Assembly (NCBI GenBank): GCA_016234555.1
Contig: JACRBJ010000044.1
Span: forward strand, 86,737 to 150,736
DNA from: Chloroflexota bacterium
GTDB lineage: Bacteria > Chloroflexota > Anaerolineae > Anaerolineales > Villigracilaceae
Length of the DNA: 64,000 bases
Reading direction: 5' to 3'
This document shows, in pieces, positions 17,024 through 25,205 of this stretch. Below the pieces are notes generated by a model. That model did no database searches. It was given only the letters and a program-made list of their open reading frames with translations, and was not told the DNA's origin. Each line of letters opens with the position of its first letter. The stretch's first letter is position 1. The position numbers were made by a program, and so were the translations under genes.

Positions 17024-18094
17024 ATGAGCGATATTCTGCCCTTTCTGAAATCCATGATCTCCGTTGCGGGACTTTCTGGATATGAAAAACCAGTTGCGGA
17101 TTTGATCGAAAAGCAGTGGACTCCGCTGGCGGATTCGGTCAGCCGCAGCAGGCTGGGTTCGGTTCACGCGCTGAAAGCTGGTTGCGGTTCTGACGGTTTA
17201 TCCAAGCCTTCGGTTTTGATCTCCGCCCACATGGACGCCATCGGGCTGATGGTCTCGCGCATCGCCGACGGCTTCCTGCACGTCACGAACATCGGCGGGA
17301 TCGACCCGCGTGTGTTGCCTGGCACTCCCGTCACGGTTCATGCATCCAAAACGGGAGAAGAACTTTACGGGGTCATCGTCATGCCGCCCGCGAATCTCCT
17401 GCCCGAAGGGAAAGGCTCTGGCGTGGTTGGCTTGTCCCACCTTCTGATTGACACCGGACTCACCTCAGCCGAAGTCGCAAAGCGCGTTCAGGTTGGAGAC
17501 CGGGTCTCGTTTGCCACAGAACCCACCGAGATGTCGGGCGGTTTGCTCAGCGGACATTCCCTCGACAACCGAGCCTCTGTTGCCGCTCTCACTGTCTGTC
17601 TCGAAGAGTTGAAGAACAAAAATCACTCTTGGGATGTTTGGGCGGTGGCATCAATTCAAGAGGAAGTCACTGCTTTGGGAGCGATTACCTCCGCATTTCA
17701 ACTGCGTCCCACCATCGCCATCGCCCTTGACACAACCTACGGCTCAGGTCCAGGCGCAAACGGATACGACACCTTCCCACTTGGCAAGGGACTCACGCTT
17801 GGGGTTGGTCCCAACAATCATCCGTTTTTATACAAGCGGATGAAAGAGGTCGCGGGGCGGGTTGAGATTCCCATCAAGGATGAACCAATGCCCGAATACT
17901 CCCTCACCGACGCGGATTTCATGCAACTCACTGCGGAGGGAATCCCGACGGTGTTGGTCAGCATCCCGCTGCGATACATGCATACGCCAGTCGAGATGAT
18001 TGCGCTCAAGGATGTCCAGCGCGCGGGACGTCTCCTTGCTGAATTTACCGCCTCGCTCGAAGCGGATTTTATGAGCAAGATCGTTTGGGATTAA
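17024..18094 (+). CDS. M42 family metallopeptidase (paralogue 1)
   Basis: This 356-residue enzyme is of the M42 (FrvX/TET/DAP) family of cytosolic aminopeptidases, which form large tetrahedral oligomers with two metals per active site. The start is the ATG right after the terminator; the track ORF extends upstream through an unrelated frame. Motifs: SAHMDAIGLMV (metal His plus Asp), LDNRAS (bridging Asp), IQEEVTALGA (catalytic Glu pair), ALDTTYG (metal Asp) and RYMHTPVEM (metal His). It is the first of three paralogues in a 5-kb block. The stop lies two bases before the next ATG, so translation is probably coupled. Confidence 0.95.
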   Translation: MSDILPFLKSMISVAGLSGYEKPVADLIEKQWTPLADSVSRSRLGSVHALKAGCGSDGLSKPSVLISAHMDAIGLMVSRIADGFLHVTNIGGIDPRVLPGTPVTVHASKTGEELYGVIVMPPANLLPEGKGSGVVGLSHLLIDTGLTSAEVAKRVQVGDRVSFATEPTEMSGGLLSGHSLDNRASVAALTVCLEELKNKNHSWDVWAVASIQEEVTALGAITSAFQLRPTIAIALDTTYGSGPGANGYDTFPLGKGLTLGVGPNNHPFLYKRMKEVAGRVEIPIKDEPMPEYSLTDADFMQLTAEGIPTVLVSIPLRYMHTPVEMIALKDVQRAGRLLAEFTASLEADFMSKIVWD

Positions 18095-18096
18095 AC

Positions 18097-19143
18097 ATGC
18101 TTTCAATCGGTCAACCGCAGATCAAACTGCTCGAAAAACTATGCAACGCCATGTCCGTCTCCGGGGATGAGGGCGAGGTGAGGCGCATTGTGCTTGAAGA
18201 GGTCAAGCCCCACGCCGACGAAGTCAAGGTGGACTCGCTTGGCAGTGTTCTGGTCAGGAAGAAAAGCGCAGGCAAAAAGCCGTTGCGCGTCCTGCTCGAC
18301 GCCCACATGGACGAAGTCGGTTTCATGATCGTACACGACGAAGGCGACGGCTTGTATCAATTCAAGGCTGTCGGCGGCATCGACGAGCGTCACCTGCCCG
18401 GCAAGCAGGTCATCTTCGGCAAGGATCACACCGTCGGCGTGATTGGCGCGAAACCAATTCATCTCACCACCCCATCCGAATTGGAACATGCCCTGGAGTT
18501 GGATTCCCTACGGATCGACCTCGGCGAAGGCAAGGCAAGTGTCGGCGACCGCGCCACATTCGCCACCAGGTTCAAACGTGTTGGACCCTCGATCATGTCC
18601 AAAGCCATCGATGACCGCATCGGGATTGCGATTTTGATCGAGTTGCTGAAGCACGCGCCGAAGAACATCGAGTTGTGCCTGTCGTTTAGCGTGCAGGAGG
18701 AGATTGGCTTGCGCGGCGCGAAGGTCGCGGCTCACTACTTCGAACCTGACCTCGCCATCGCGGTCGACTCCACTCCCGCGCGTGACCTGCCCCACTACGA
18801 GGGCGCGGAAAACTATACCTACAACACACGGCTGGGATTTGGTCCCGCCATTTACATGGCAAACTCGTCCACGCTGGATGATCCACGCCTTGTCCGCTTC
18901 CTCGCTGAGACGGCGGAGAAGCACAAAATCAAATACCAGTTTCGACAGCCAGGTGGCGGTGGGACAAACGCGGGCGCGATCCAGCAGGCACGGGCAGGTG
19001 TGCCCGTGGTCTCGGTCTCCGTGCCGCATCGCTACACCCATTCCCCCGTCAGCATATCTCGGGTGGAGGATTGGAAGAACACGCTGAATTTGTTGCATGT
19101 GGCGCTACAGGACGTTACCCCATCGCTGGTAAAATCAAGGTGA
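18097..19143 (+). CDS. M42 family metallopeptidase (paralogue 2)
   Basis: The 348-residue product has the full set of M42 residues: LLDAHMDEVGFM, AIDDRIG, SVQEEIGLRGA, AVDSTPA and HRYTHSPVS. I start at the ATG two bases after the previous stop, not at the TTG four codons earlier. It is closer in motif detail to classic FrvX-type enzymes (QEEIGLRGA) than its upstream neighbour. Neighbours suggest a peptide-degradation operon. The final TGA overlaps the ATG of the MntA-like antitoxin by one base, so the toxin-antitoxin pair appears to be transcribed with the peptidases. Confidence 0.95.
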   Translation: MLSIGQPQIKLLEKLCNAMSVSGDEGEVRRIVLEEVKPHADEVKVDSLGSVLVRKKSAGKKPLRVLLDAHMDEVGFMIVHDEGDGLYQFKAVGGIDERHLPGKQVIFGKDHTVGVIGAKPIHLTTPSELEHALELDSLRIDLGEGKASVGDRATFATRFKRVGPSIMSKAIDDRIGIAILIELLKHAPKNIELCLSFSVQEEIGLRGAKVAAHYFEPDLAIAVDSTPARDLPHYEGAENYTYNTRLGFGPAIYMANSSTLDDPRLVRFLAETAEKHKIKYQFRQPGGGGTNAGAIQQARAGVPVVSVSVPHRYTHSPVSISRVEDWKNTLNLLHVALQDVTPSLVKSR

Positions 19144-19553
19144 TGAAACCAATTTTCCCAGACCTGAATTTACTGCCAGAGATATTCAAAAAATATCCCG
19201 ATATTCAGGCTGTCTATTTGTTCGGCTCTGTGGCAAGCGGAAAGGCAAACTCCCAAAGCGATATTGACCTTGCCGTCGTGCCTCGCACTCCATCCCTGCG
19301 TGAAAAGAAACTTGATATTCTCGCCGACCTGACACGGCACGGCTTCAACAATGTGGACATCGTCTTTTTGGACATCCGCGATATTGTCGTCCGCTTCGAG
19401 GCAGTCCGTCAAAACCGCCTGATTTATTGCGCCCAGGATTTCGACGCGGGCTCGTTCTTTTCGCTGACCATCCGCCAGTATTTTGATTTTTTGCCTTACT
19501 TGAAAGTCCAGCGCGAAGCGTACAAACAAAGGATTCTGCAAAATGGTCATTAA
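19143..19553 (+). CDS. MNT nucleotidyltransferase-type antitoxin (MntA-like)
   Basis: The 136-residue protein carries the minimal nucleotidyltransferase signature FGSVASGKANSQSDIDLAVV: Gly28-Ser29, then Asp40-x-Asp42. The downstream gene encodes a HEPN protein and overlaps by 11 bp. This is the standard arrangement of HEPN/MNT (HepT/MntA) type VII toxin-antitoxin systems, where the MNT protein transfers AMP to a tyrosine of the HEPN RNase to silence it. I start at the ATG overlapping the preceding TGA; the track start lies inside the peptidase gene. Its location inside a peptidase operon is unusual. Confidence 0.9.
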   Translation: MKPIFPDLNLLPEIFKKYPDIQAVYLFGSVASGKANSQSDIDLAVVPRTPSLREKKLDILADLTRHGFNNVDIVFLDIRDIVVRFEAVRQNRLIYCAQDFDAGSFFSLTIRQYFDFLPYLKVQREAYKQRILQNGH

Positions 19554-19959
19554 GTCCGAAGTCATTCGCAAACGGCTGAACAAGCTGGATGAATACCTGC
19601 AAATCCTGCACGGAATGCAAAAATATACATTGGAGGAGTTTCTATCCGACCCCGAACACTATGCCAGCGTCGAAAGATTCCTGCACATGGCAATCGAAAC
19701 CACGATAGATATTGGCGGTCATATTGTGTCGGGACTTGGGATGGGGGAAGTCAACTGGTATAGCGACATCGCGGCAATTATGGAAGAAAAAGGTTATATC
19801 ACCGTTGAACTTCGTGAAAAGTGGATTCGGATTGTGGGTTTCAGGAATGTCCTTGTCCATCAATATATCGAGGTGGATAGAAAAATCGTCTATGATGTTC
19901 TGCAAAACAAGCTGGGCGATATTGAAGAGTTGAAAGAAGTGTTTGCTTCGTTTTTATAG
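19543..19959 (+). CDS. HEPN-domain toxin (HepT-like, DUF86)
   Basis: The 138-residue, all-helical protein has the catalytic HEPN motif R101-N-x-x-x-H106-x-Y108 (GFRNVLVHQY), the R-X4-6-H signature of DUF86 ribonucleases. Tyr108 is the residue that MntA-type partners AMPylate in characterised pairs. It overlaps the antitoxin gene by 11 bp, indicating coupled translation and co-regulation. The expected activity is cleavage of RNA (for example tRNA ends or mRNA), leading to growth arrest when unmodified. The downstream S51 peptidase starts 17 bp later, so the cassette is embedded and not at a genome edge. Confidence 0.92.
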   Translation: MVIKSEVIRKRLNKLDEYLQILHGMQKYTLEEFLSDPEHYASVERFLHMAIETTIDIGGHIVSGLGMGEVNWYSDIAAIMEEKGYITVELREKWIRIVGFRNVLVHQYIEVDRKIVYDVLQNKLGDIEELKEVFASFL

Positions 19960-19976
19960 CGGGGATATTTTCGACA

Positions 19977-20702
19977 ATGAACGGACTCATTGCCCTGCTC
20001 GGTTCTGGTGAATATCTCCCCGTGATGGATGAAGTGGATTCATACCTGCTTGCCAACTGCGGCGCAGATGCGAAAGCACGTAAGCCGCGCGTGGTTTGCC
20101 TGCCAACCGCTGCAGGGCAGGAGGGACCAAAGAGCGTCTCCCGCTGGTCAAATATGGGTGTGGAGCATTTCACCAAACTCGGCGCGGAGGTTCAGGCGCT
20201 CCCCGTGATTGACACAAAATCAGCTAACGACCCAACTCATGCGTCCGCCGTGGAAAATGCGGATGTCATCTATTTCTCTGGCGGCAATCCTAGTTATTTG
20301 TATCGCACCATGAAAGACAGCCTCGTCTGGGAATCCGCTCAGAAGGCGTGGGCGCGCGGCGCGGTCTATGCGGGCTGTTCGGCTGGGGCGATGATCCTCG
20401 GCACTGAAATGCCCGACGTGCGCGCAGCGGGGATCCGTTCCACTGCCGCCTTTGGCATCCTGCCGATTTCATCCCTGCTGCCGCACTTCAATGCCATGCC
20501 TTTGTTTGGCAAACCATTGCTCGCCACGCTCCGCCGCCGACTGCGCGATGGCGAGATCATGCTCGGCGTGGACGAAGATACCGCCATTGTCGGCAGGCGG
20601 GACGGGGAATGGACTGTGATGGGGAAATCCAAAGCGCATGTGTTCACGCAGAACGATAGCAGAACCTACTCCGCTGGCGAGAAATTCTTTTTAGGAAAGT
20701 AG
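19977..20702 (+). CDS. Peptidase S51/cyanophycinase-like protein
   Basis: The 241-residue enzyme belongs to the class I glutamine-amidotransferase-like fold used by dipeptidase E and cyanophycinase. Evidence: LLGSGEYLPVMDEVD at the start, IYFSGGNPSYLYRTM, and the nucleophile elbow YAGCSAGAMILG with a Ser nucleophile (S51 type, not Cys). The product most resembles type-1 GATase-like S51 proteins of about 230-250 residues. The substrate may be aspartyl dipeptides or cyanophycin-like material. It lies between M42 paralogues 2 and 3, four bases before the latter, consistent with a peptide-turnover operon. Confidence 0.88.
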   Translation: MNGLIALLGSGEYLPVMDEVDSYLLANCGADAKARKPRVVCLPTAAGQEGPKSVSRWSNMGVEHFTKLGAEVQALPVIDTKSANDPTHASAVENADVIYFSGGNPSYLYRTMKDSLVWESAQKAWARGAVYAGCSAGAMILGTEMPDVRAAGIRSTAAFGILPISSLLPHFNAMPLFGKPLLATLRRRLRDGEIMLGVDEDTAIVGRRDGEWTVMGKSKAHVFTQNDSRTYSAGEKFFLGK

Positions 20703-20705
20703 CCA

Positions 20706-21719
20706 ATGAAACAACTGCTCAAAATATTGGCTGAAGCCTTCGCGCCGTCGGGTTATGAAGACTCAGTGCGCGAGATCATCTTGAAGGAAGTCAAACCGCT
20801 CGCAGACGAAATCCGCGTGGACGCGCTGGGCAATCTCATCGTCCGCAAAAAACCGACGAAGGAGTCCAAATCCTCAAAGAGAATCATGCTCGCCGCGCAC
20901 ATGGACGAGATCGGAGTCATCGCCAGCCATGTGGACAAAAAAGGCTTCGTGCGTTTCACCAACGTCGGCACGACGCTTGGCAGATACCTGCCTGGCTCAA
21001 GGGTCCGCTTTTTGAACGGGACGATGGGGCTGATCGGCTATGATCGCCTGGAACTGATCGACAACATTATCCCGATCAACAAAATGTACATCGACGTGGG
21101 CGCAACCAGCAGGGACGATTGCCCCGTCAAGGTTGGTGACATCGCCGCCTTCGAGCGTTCCTTCATCGAGATGGGCAACCGCCTCGTTGCCAAGTCCCTC
21201 GATGACCGCGTGGGTGTGGTTGTGCTGATCGAGACCTTGCGGGTGATTAAGTCCACGCCGAACGATTTGTATTTTGTTTTTACGACTCAAGAGGAAGTTG
21301 GTTCACGCGGTGCTGGCTCTGCCACCTTTGGGGTCGACCCTGAAATTGGCATCGCCGTTGACGTCACCCCCACAGGCGACACTCCCGCTTCGATCAAGAT
21401 GGTCATGGAACTCGGCAAGGGACCCTGCGTCAAATTCCGCGACGTGGGCATGATCGCCGACCCGCGCGTGGTGGATTGGATGATTCAAACTGCCGGGAAG
21501 GCGAAAATCCCCTACCAGCGCGAAGTGTTGTTGGTCGGCACCAGCGATGCTCAGCAGATTCAAGTCTCCCGCGCAGGGGTGATGACGGGCGCATTGTCCG
21601 TTCCCAGCCGCTACACCCACTCCGCTTCCGAGATGGTGGACATCAACGACATGAAGAATTCGGTCAAGCTGCTGACTGCAATGCTGGGCAAACCAGTTTC
21701 GATCCAGGAGAAAATATGA
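20706..21719 (+). CDS. M42 family metallopeptidase (paralogue 3)
   Basis: The 337-residue product has M42 metal and catalytic residues in order: MLAAHMDEIGV, SLDDRVGVVV, FTTQEEVGSRGA, AVDVTPTGD and RYTHSASEMVD. The KSSKRIML stretch before the metal His is slightly expanded compared with paralogue 2. Together the three paralogues could assemble mixed TET-like complexes with different side-chain preferences, as described for several archaeal and bacterial M42 sets. It is four bases downstream of the S51 gene. Its stop overlaps the next ATG (ATGA), and that gene's ribosome binding site AGGAG lies inside this one's 3' end. Confidence 0.95.
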   Translation: MKQLLKILAEAFAPSGYEDSVREIILKEVKPLADEIRVDALGNLIVRKKPTKESKSSKRIMLAAHMDEIGVIASHVDKKGFVRFTNVGTTLGRYLPGSRVRFLNGTMGLIGYDRLELIDNIIPINKMYIDVGATSRDDCPVKVGDIAAFERSFIEMGNRLVAKSLDDRVGVVVLIETLRVIKSTPNDLYFVFTTQEEVGSRGAGSATFGVDPEIGIAVDVTPTGDTPASIKMVMELGKGPCVKFRDVGMIADPRVVDWMIQTAGKAKIPYQREVLLVGTSDAQQIQVSRAGVMTGALSVPSRYTHSASEMVDINDMKNSVKLLTAMLGKPVSIQEKI

Positions 21720-22186
21720 GCGACTACAATCGTTCCACACGCGAAGTAACGCTTGCAGGTTGTTCGGTGGAAGTAATGGACGCGCTCAACAAGCATATTG
21801 AGTCATACAACCTTGGTCGCGTTCTGGACGATGTCTTGATTTGCGTTGAGGCAAATGCCGAGAAGATCAAGAAGGGAGTGTTCAGTGGACCAGGCGCGAA
21901 ATCCGTAAAGACCGTCATTGTCCTCACCCCGCGCTGGTTGGTACAGGTTATCAAGCTGGATAACGAAGCCGCTTTTGTCCGCTCTGCGCGGTTGTCCGAT
22001 ATTGTGGTTTCTGATTATGAGAGGAACCCCTTTTATTCAAAACTCCCCGACACGGGCGTTGAGATTTCCGGCAAATTTACCGACACAAGAGAAAGTTCAT
22101 CATCATTTATCGGATTGGGAAAGGATGCCGCAGGAGAGAAGTTCAGGGGAATATTGACTCAAGCCGCGAAGAACGCGAAGAAGTAA
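21716..22186 (+). CDS. Conserved-looking protein of unknown function
   Basis: The product is 156 residues, soluble, with alternating strands (KTVIVLTPRWLVQVIKLDNEAAFVRSARLSDIVVSDYE) that look like a small beta-barrel or PH-like fold. It has no transmembrane segment or catalytic motif. The ATG overlaps the stop of M42 paralogue 3 (ATGA) and has AGGAG five bases upstream, so it is the last gene of the peptidase operon. The track version begins 80 codons earlier in the peptidase frame and is not credible. I do not recognise a family. A role with the peptidases is only implied by position. A terminator follows. Confidence 0.7.
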   Translation: MSDYNRSTREVTLAGCSVEVMDALNKHIESYNLGRVLDDVLICVEANAEKIKKGVFSGPGAKSVKTVIVLTPRWLVQVIKLDNEAAFVRSARLSDIVVSDYERNPFYSKLPDTGVEISGKFTDTRESSSSFIGLGKDAAGEKFRGILTQAAKNAKK

Positions 22187-22198
22187 AACGCGCAAAAA

Positions 22199-22242
22199 AT
22201 AAAAGGGTCTGGCAGATGGAAAGCCAAACCCTTTCTGTTTTA
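22199..22242. terminator. Intrinsic terminator between convergent genes
   Basis: AAAGGGTCTGGC and GCCAAACCCTTT form an imperfect stem around a 9-nt loop, with A-rich and T-rich outer flanks (CTGTTTTAATT). It serves the + peptidase operon and the - small membrane gene. Confidence 0.8.
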
Positions 22243-22254
22243 ATTCCACGTTTT

Positions 22255-22542
22255 TTATTTGTTCTTCGCGTCTTCCGACTCTTCTTCCTTCTTTGCCATA
22301 CCGGACAGAATGACCGCAATACCTGCTCCGAGGGCGAACATGCCCATCGAACCTGGGCTGGCATAATTTGTCAATCCAACCAGCAGACCAAAGAAGCCAA
22401 CCGCCAGCGCAATCTGAACCTGCCAGACGGCTTTTTTGTAGGCATCCATAGTAAAGCGTCCAACGCCAAAACCGAGGACGATAAAGCCCAGCGCGCGAAT
22501 TACGAAACCAATAACCGAAAGAACTTCTGTAAACTGACCCAT
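22255..22542 (-). CDS. Small three-helix membrane protein
   Basis: The 95-residue protein has three hydrophobic segments (about 5-28, 38-60 and 66-83) and a charged tail (KKEEESEDAKNK). I start at the ATG with AAAGGAG nine bases upstream; the TTG used by the track is two codons earlier and too close to that site. Glycine-rich helices (GFIVLGFGVGRF) suggest packing in an oligomer. The family is unknown. It is 26 bp from the DUF456-like gene upstream on the same strand and may be co-transcribed with it. Confidence 0.7.
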   Translation of the reverse strand: MGQFTEVLSVIGFVIRALGFIVLGFGVGRFTMDAYKKAVWQVQIALAVGFFGLLVGLTNYASPGSMGMFALGAGIAVILSGMAKKEEESEDAKNK

Positions 22543-22567
22543 TTCCAAACACTCCTTTTATTGTTTT

Positions 22568-23092
22568 TTACAACCATGCCCACAAGCCCCAGAATAGAAT
22601 CATTATAATCCCGATCCCAAACCTTGCCAGAAACGACCAGCCCCAGCCGGTCATCCATGCTTTGGTGTTGGCGAGAGCGGATTGCCTGTCCTTGACCCGT
22701 CTCCACTCGGCGAGGAACAGCCCGACGGGCGAAGCGATGATTCCCACCAGCGGGGTGAGGAAGAGGCTGACGATAATCCCCGCTGCAAACGAAATGAGAA
22801 TCGAGCTCCAGGGAATATCCTTGTCGCGCATGTGCTTGGCGATGATGATGTTGTCCACGATGTTGCCGCCAATCATCAACAGGGTGATGAAAACAAAGAG
22901 CAACCATGTAACCCAGGTCATGTTACCTGTAATCATCTGGATAATGCCATAAACCAGCGTCGCAATCCACATCACAGTCAGGCCTGGGAAGACGGGAATC
23001 AACAGCCCAAACAACCCCGTCAGCAGGGCGAGGAAGGTCAGGACTTCCAGCAGGGTCTCGAAATAAAGTTTCCAAAATTCAGGGTCTGTCAT
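22568..23092 (-). CDS. DUF456-like membrane protein
   Basis: The 174-residue protein has four or five helices and glycine/proline-rich loops. The N-terminal LLTGLFGLLIPVFPGLTVMW and central GGNIVDNIIIAKHMRDKDIPW...GIIVSLFLTPLVGIIASPVGLFLAEW match the DUF456 pattern (a pair of PG-type re-entrant segments). The function is unknown; these proteins resemble small exporters or membrane organisers. I start at the ATG preceded by GAGGAACCG. A 24-codon mini-ORF upstream repeats this same start region with drift. Confidence 0.8.
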   Translation of the reverse strand: MTDPEFWKLYFETLLEVLTFLALLTGLFGLLIPVFPGLTVMWIATLVYGIIQMITGNMTWVTWLLFVFITLLMIGGNIVDNIIIAKHMRDKDIPWSSILISFAAGIIVSLFLTPLVGIIASPVGLFLAEWRRVKDRQSALANTKAWMTGWGWSFLARFGIGIIMILFWGLWAWL

Positions 23093-23103
23093 CGGTTCCT
23101 CAT

Positions 23104-23178
23104 TCAATCTCTTGCTCCCGCTGCCGTCCTCGGCGGCGTCACTGCCGCCTTGAGCAGTGGAAACTCAAGGTCTGTCAT
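23104..23178 (-). other. Mini-ORF duplicating the 5' end of the DUF456-like gene
   Basis: The ribosome binding site and first codons here (GAGGAATCGATGACAGACCT) nearly duplicate those of the downstream gene (GAGGAACCGATGACAGACCC). The reading frame then diverges and stops after 24 codons, 11 bases before the real ATG. It may be a decayed duplication or a translated upstream ORF that couples to the gene. Confidence 0.6.
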
Positions 23179-23200
23179 CGATTCCTCGTTGAAAAAATAC

Positions 23201-23315
23201 CTGACAGGTGTTTGCGAAGCGAGCCTGTCAGGTTGGTCGTTACCTAACTTACGCAGAAAACGTTCCGAAGGTTTCCCTGAAAACCTTGTTTGGTTGCTCA
23301 AGCCTTCGGGACGTT
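23201..23315. repeat. Two inverted-repeat elements upstream of the DUF456-like gene
   Basis: CCTGACAGGT...GCCTGTCAGG (about 23201-23233) is followed by AACGTTCCGAAGG...CCTTCGGGACGTT (about 23259-23314). Each is an imperfect dyad with a long loop. They fill the gap between serS and the DUF456-like gene. Neither has a convincing T-run. Confidence 0.55.
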
Positions 23316-23323
23316 GCGCAACA

Positions 23324-24592
23324 TCATTTGATCACATCAATCCCACCCATCCACGGGCGCAGGACTTCGGGGACGAGGATCGAACCGTCAGCTTGCTGGT
23401 AATTTTCCATGATGGCGATCATCGTGCGCGGCATGCCCAGACCTGAACCGTTGAGGGTGTGGACGAACTTCGCCTTTCCGCCGTCAGCGGGGCGGTATTT
23501 GATGTTCGCGCGGCGCGCCTGAAAATCGGTGACGTTCGAGACCGATGAAACTTCCAGCCACTCGTCACAGCCTGGAGCCCAGAGTTCGAAATCATATGTC
23601 ATTGCCGAGCCAAAGCCGATGTCGCCTGTGCAGAGACGCTTCACGCGATAGGGAACACCCAGCAGGGCGCAGGTCTCCTCGGCATCCTTCACCATTTTCT
23701 CGTGCATGGCTTCCGACTCTTCGGGCTTGCAATACATGTACATCTCGACCTTGTCGAACTGATGTCCGCGCTTGATGCCGCGTACGTCGCGTCCCGCGCT
23801 CATCTTCTCGCGGCGGAAGCAGGGAGTGTAGGCGGTGTACATCCTCGGCAGCGACGCCTCGTCGAGGATTTCGTCCATGTGCAGTCCCGTCAACGGGACT
23901 TCGGCGGTCGGCACGAAATAGTAATCTTCCTCGTGGTCTTTGTAGAGATTGTCGGCGAACTTCGGCAATTGACCCGCGCCATAGACCACCGCGCTCTTGA
24001 CCATGAACGGCAGATACTTTTCCTCGTAGCCTTGTTTGATGTGCAGGTCGAGCATCCATGCGATGACGGCTCGCTGCAACCTCGCTCCCGCGCCTTGCAG
24101 GACGTAGAACCGCGAACCTGTCAGCTTGGTGCCGCGTTCAAAGTCGAGGATGCCGAGAGCGGGTCCCAGGTCCCAGTGAGGCTTGGGCGTGAAGTCGAAC
24201 TTGGTCGGCTCACCCACCGTCTTGATGACCACGTTCTCGCTGTCATCCACCCCGTACGGGACTCGCGGGTCGGGCAAGTTGGGGATCGAAGAAGTGAGTG
24301 CAGTCAATTCCGTTTCGACCTCCGTGACCTGCTTGTCGAACTCTGCGATCTTGTCGCCGACCACGCGCATCGCTTCGATCTTTTCCTGACGGGACGTCGC
24401 GTCCTTCATCTTGCCGATTTCCTTCGAGACGACGTTGCGCTCCGCCTTGAGCGTCTCCACCTGCGAGAGCAGGCTGCGGCGCTTCTCGTCCAGTTGCAGG
24501 ATGGCATCCACAGGAGACGGGTCCATCTGGCGGTCCTTCAAAGACTTGCGGACGACGTCTGGCGTTTCGCGAATGATATTGATGTCCAACAT
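23324..24592 (-). CDS. serS: Seryl-tRNA synthetase
   Basis: The 422-residue class II synthetase has an N-terminal tRNA-binding coiled coil (about 30-100), then the catalytic core with motif 2 ([31 protein letters not shown]) and motif 3 ([20 protein letters not shown]). It charges tRNA-Ser. I start at the ATG (MLDINIIRE) with GGAGGTG five bases upstream; the track start 24 codons earlier lies inside the T-box leader. The gene is monocistronic and controlled by a T-box riboswitch and a near-consensus promoter upstream. Confidence 0.98.
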   Translation of the reverse strand: MLDINIIRETPDVVRKSLKDRQMDPSPVDAILQLDEKRRSLLSQVETLKAERNVVSKEIGKMKDATSRQEKIEAMRVVGDKIAEFDKQVTEVETELTALTSSIPNLPDPRVPYGVDDSENVVIKTVGEPTKFDFTPKPHWDLGPALGILDFERGTKLTGSRFYVLQGAGARLQRAVIAWMLDLHIKQGYEEKYLPFMVKSAVVYGAGQLPKFADNLYKDHEEDYYFVPTAEVPLTGLHMDEILDEASLPRMYTAYTPCFRREKMSAGRDVRGIKRGHQFDKVEMYMYCKPEESEAMHEKMVKDAEETCALLGVPYRVKRLCTGDIGFGSAMTYDFELWAPGCDEWLEVSSVSNVTDFQARRANIKYRPADGGKAKFVHTLNGSGLGMPRTMIAIMENYQQADGSILVPEVLRPWMGGIDVIK

Positions 24593-24913
24593 GTTGCACC
24601 TCCGTGCGCATTTAATGGAATACGCCCCAGTCCATGCAGGACGAGGGGCGTCTCGTGGTACCACCTGCTTTCATCGCTCTCTCCCCTCTTCCCCAGGGAG
24701 AGGGGATGGGGTGAGGGCAATCTCAGCTTGCACTATAACGGGCGCACCCGATTCTCTTATGGCAAATGCCTCTGCGAGAACAACGTGGCCCTTCGATGCG
24801 CTTCGCGTCAGGGCGAGCGAAGGGGATTTCATCATCTGGCCGGTCGTCTCGCACCATCCGACGACTCTCTGAACAGTTGCGTGATTACTCGTCTTCGCGC
24901 TGGTTTTTATGGT
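24593..24913 (-). promoter_or_regulatory. T-box riboswitch leader of serS
   Basis: The minus-strand leader contains the T-box core AGGTGGTACCACGAG (24652-24668 region) followed by CTCGTCC, which pairs with CACGAG as in T-box antiterminator or antisequestrator structures. Upstream are stem I elements: an AGTA motif, AGAG, and the distal-loop-like GGATGGTGCGAG. A UCC codon lies downstream at the expected specifier side (GAAATCCCC). A further stem ACGCCCC/GGGGCGT lies between the T-box and the start codon. T-box leaders sense uncharged tRNA, here presumably tRNA-Ser. A G/C-rich palindromic repeat is inserted between stem I and the T-box (24677-24719). Confidence 0.85.
24677..24719. repeat. CTCTCCCC/GGGGAGAG palindromic repeat copy 1 (in T-box leader)
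   Basis: CTCTCTCCCCTCTTCCCCAG pairs with the following GGGAGAGGGGATGGGGTGAGGG. The same sequence family is seen at 34938-35008 and 39201-39256. Confidence 0.85.
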
Positions 24914-24919
24914 GGCGAA

Positions 24920-24947
24920 ATTATACACCGTCAAAGGAGGGTGTCAA
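24920..24947 (-). promoter_or_regulatory. Near-consensus sigma70-type promoter of serS
   Basis: On the minus strand, TTGACA is followed by 16 bases and TATAAT. Transcription should start near 24913 and run through the T-box leader. Confidence 0.88.
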
Positions 24948-25009
24948 GAAATGCGAACTGGTGTTACCCACGTCTTTTGCACCCGCCAACTCAGAGAAGA
25001 AAACACAGT

Positions 25010-25075
25010 CTCAGCCGCGAATTACGCGGATACGCGCAGATTTTTAAACCAATTCGTGAAATTCGCGGCAAAATG
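25010..25075. repeat. GCCGCGAATT...AATTCGCGGC dispersed-repeat element
   Basis: Left arm GCCGCGAATTACGCGGATAC and right arm AATTCGTGAAATTCGCGGC are inverted relative to each other, around a T-rich centre. It sits between the divergent serS and etfB promoters. Apart from this element, the 24950-25200 stretch holds no gene I can support. Confidence 0.7.
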
Positions 25076-25205
25076 CATTTTAGTTTCGAGTAACACGATG
25101 GACTTGTGGGTAGCTACCAGGACTAATCCATTGGCACTTTTTTTTCTGACAAATTTTGCGCTTGTTGTGACATTGCTCATATAGTGAGGAATACCACCAA
25201 TAAAG

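Noticed and set aside
23702-25093. 463-aa plus-strand ORF antisense to serS
   Set aside because: Shadow ORF over serS and the T-box leader with no family features.
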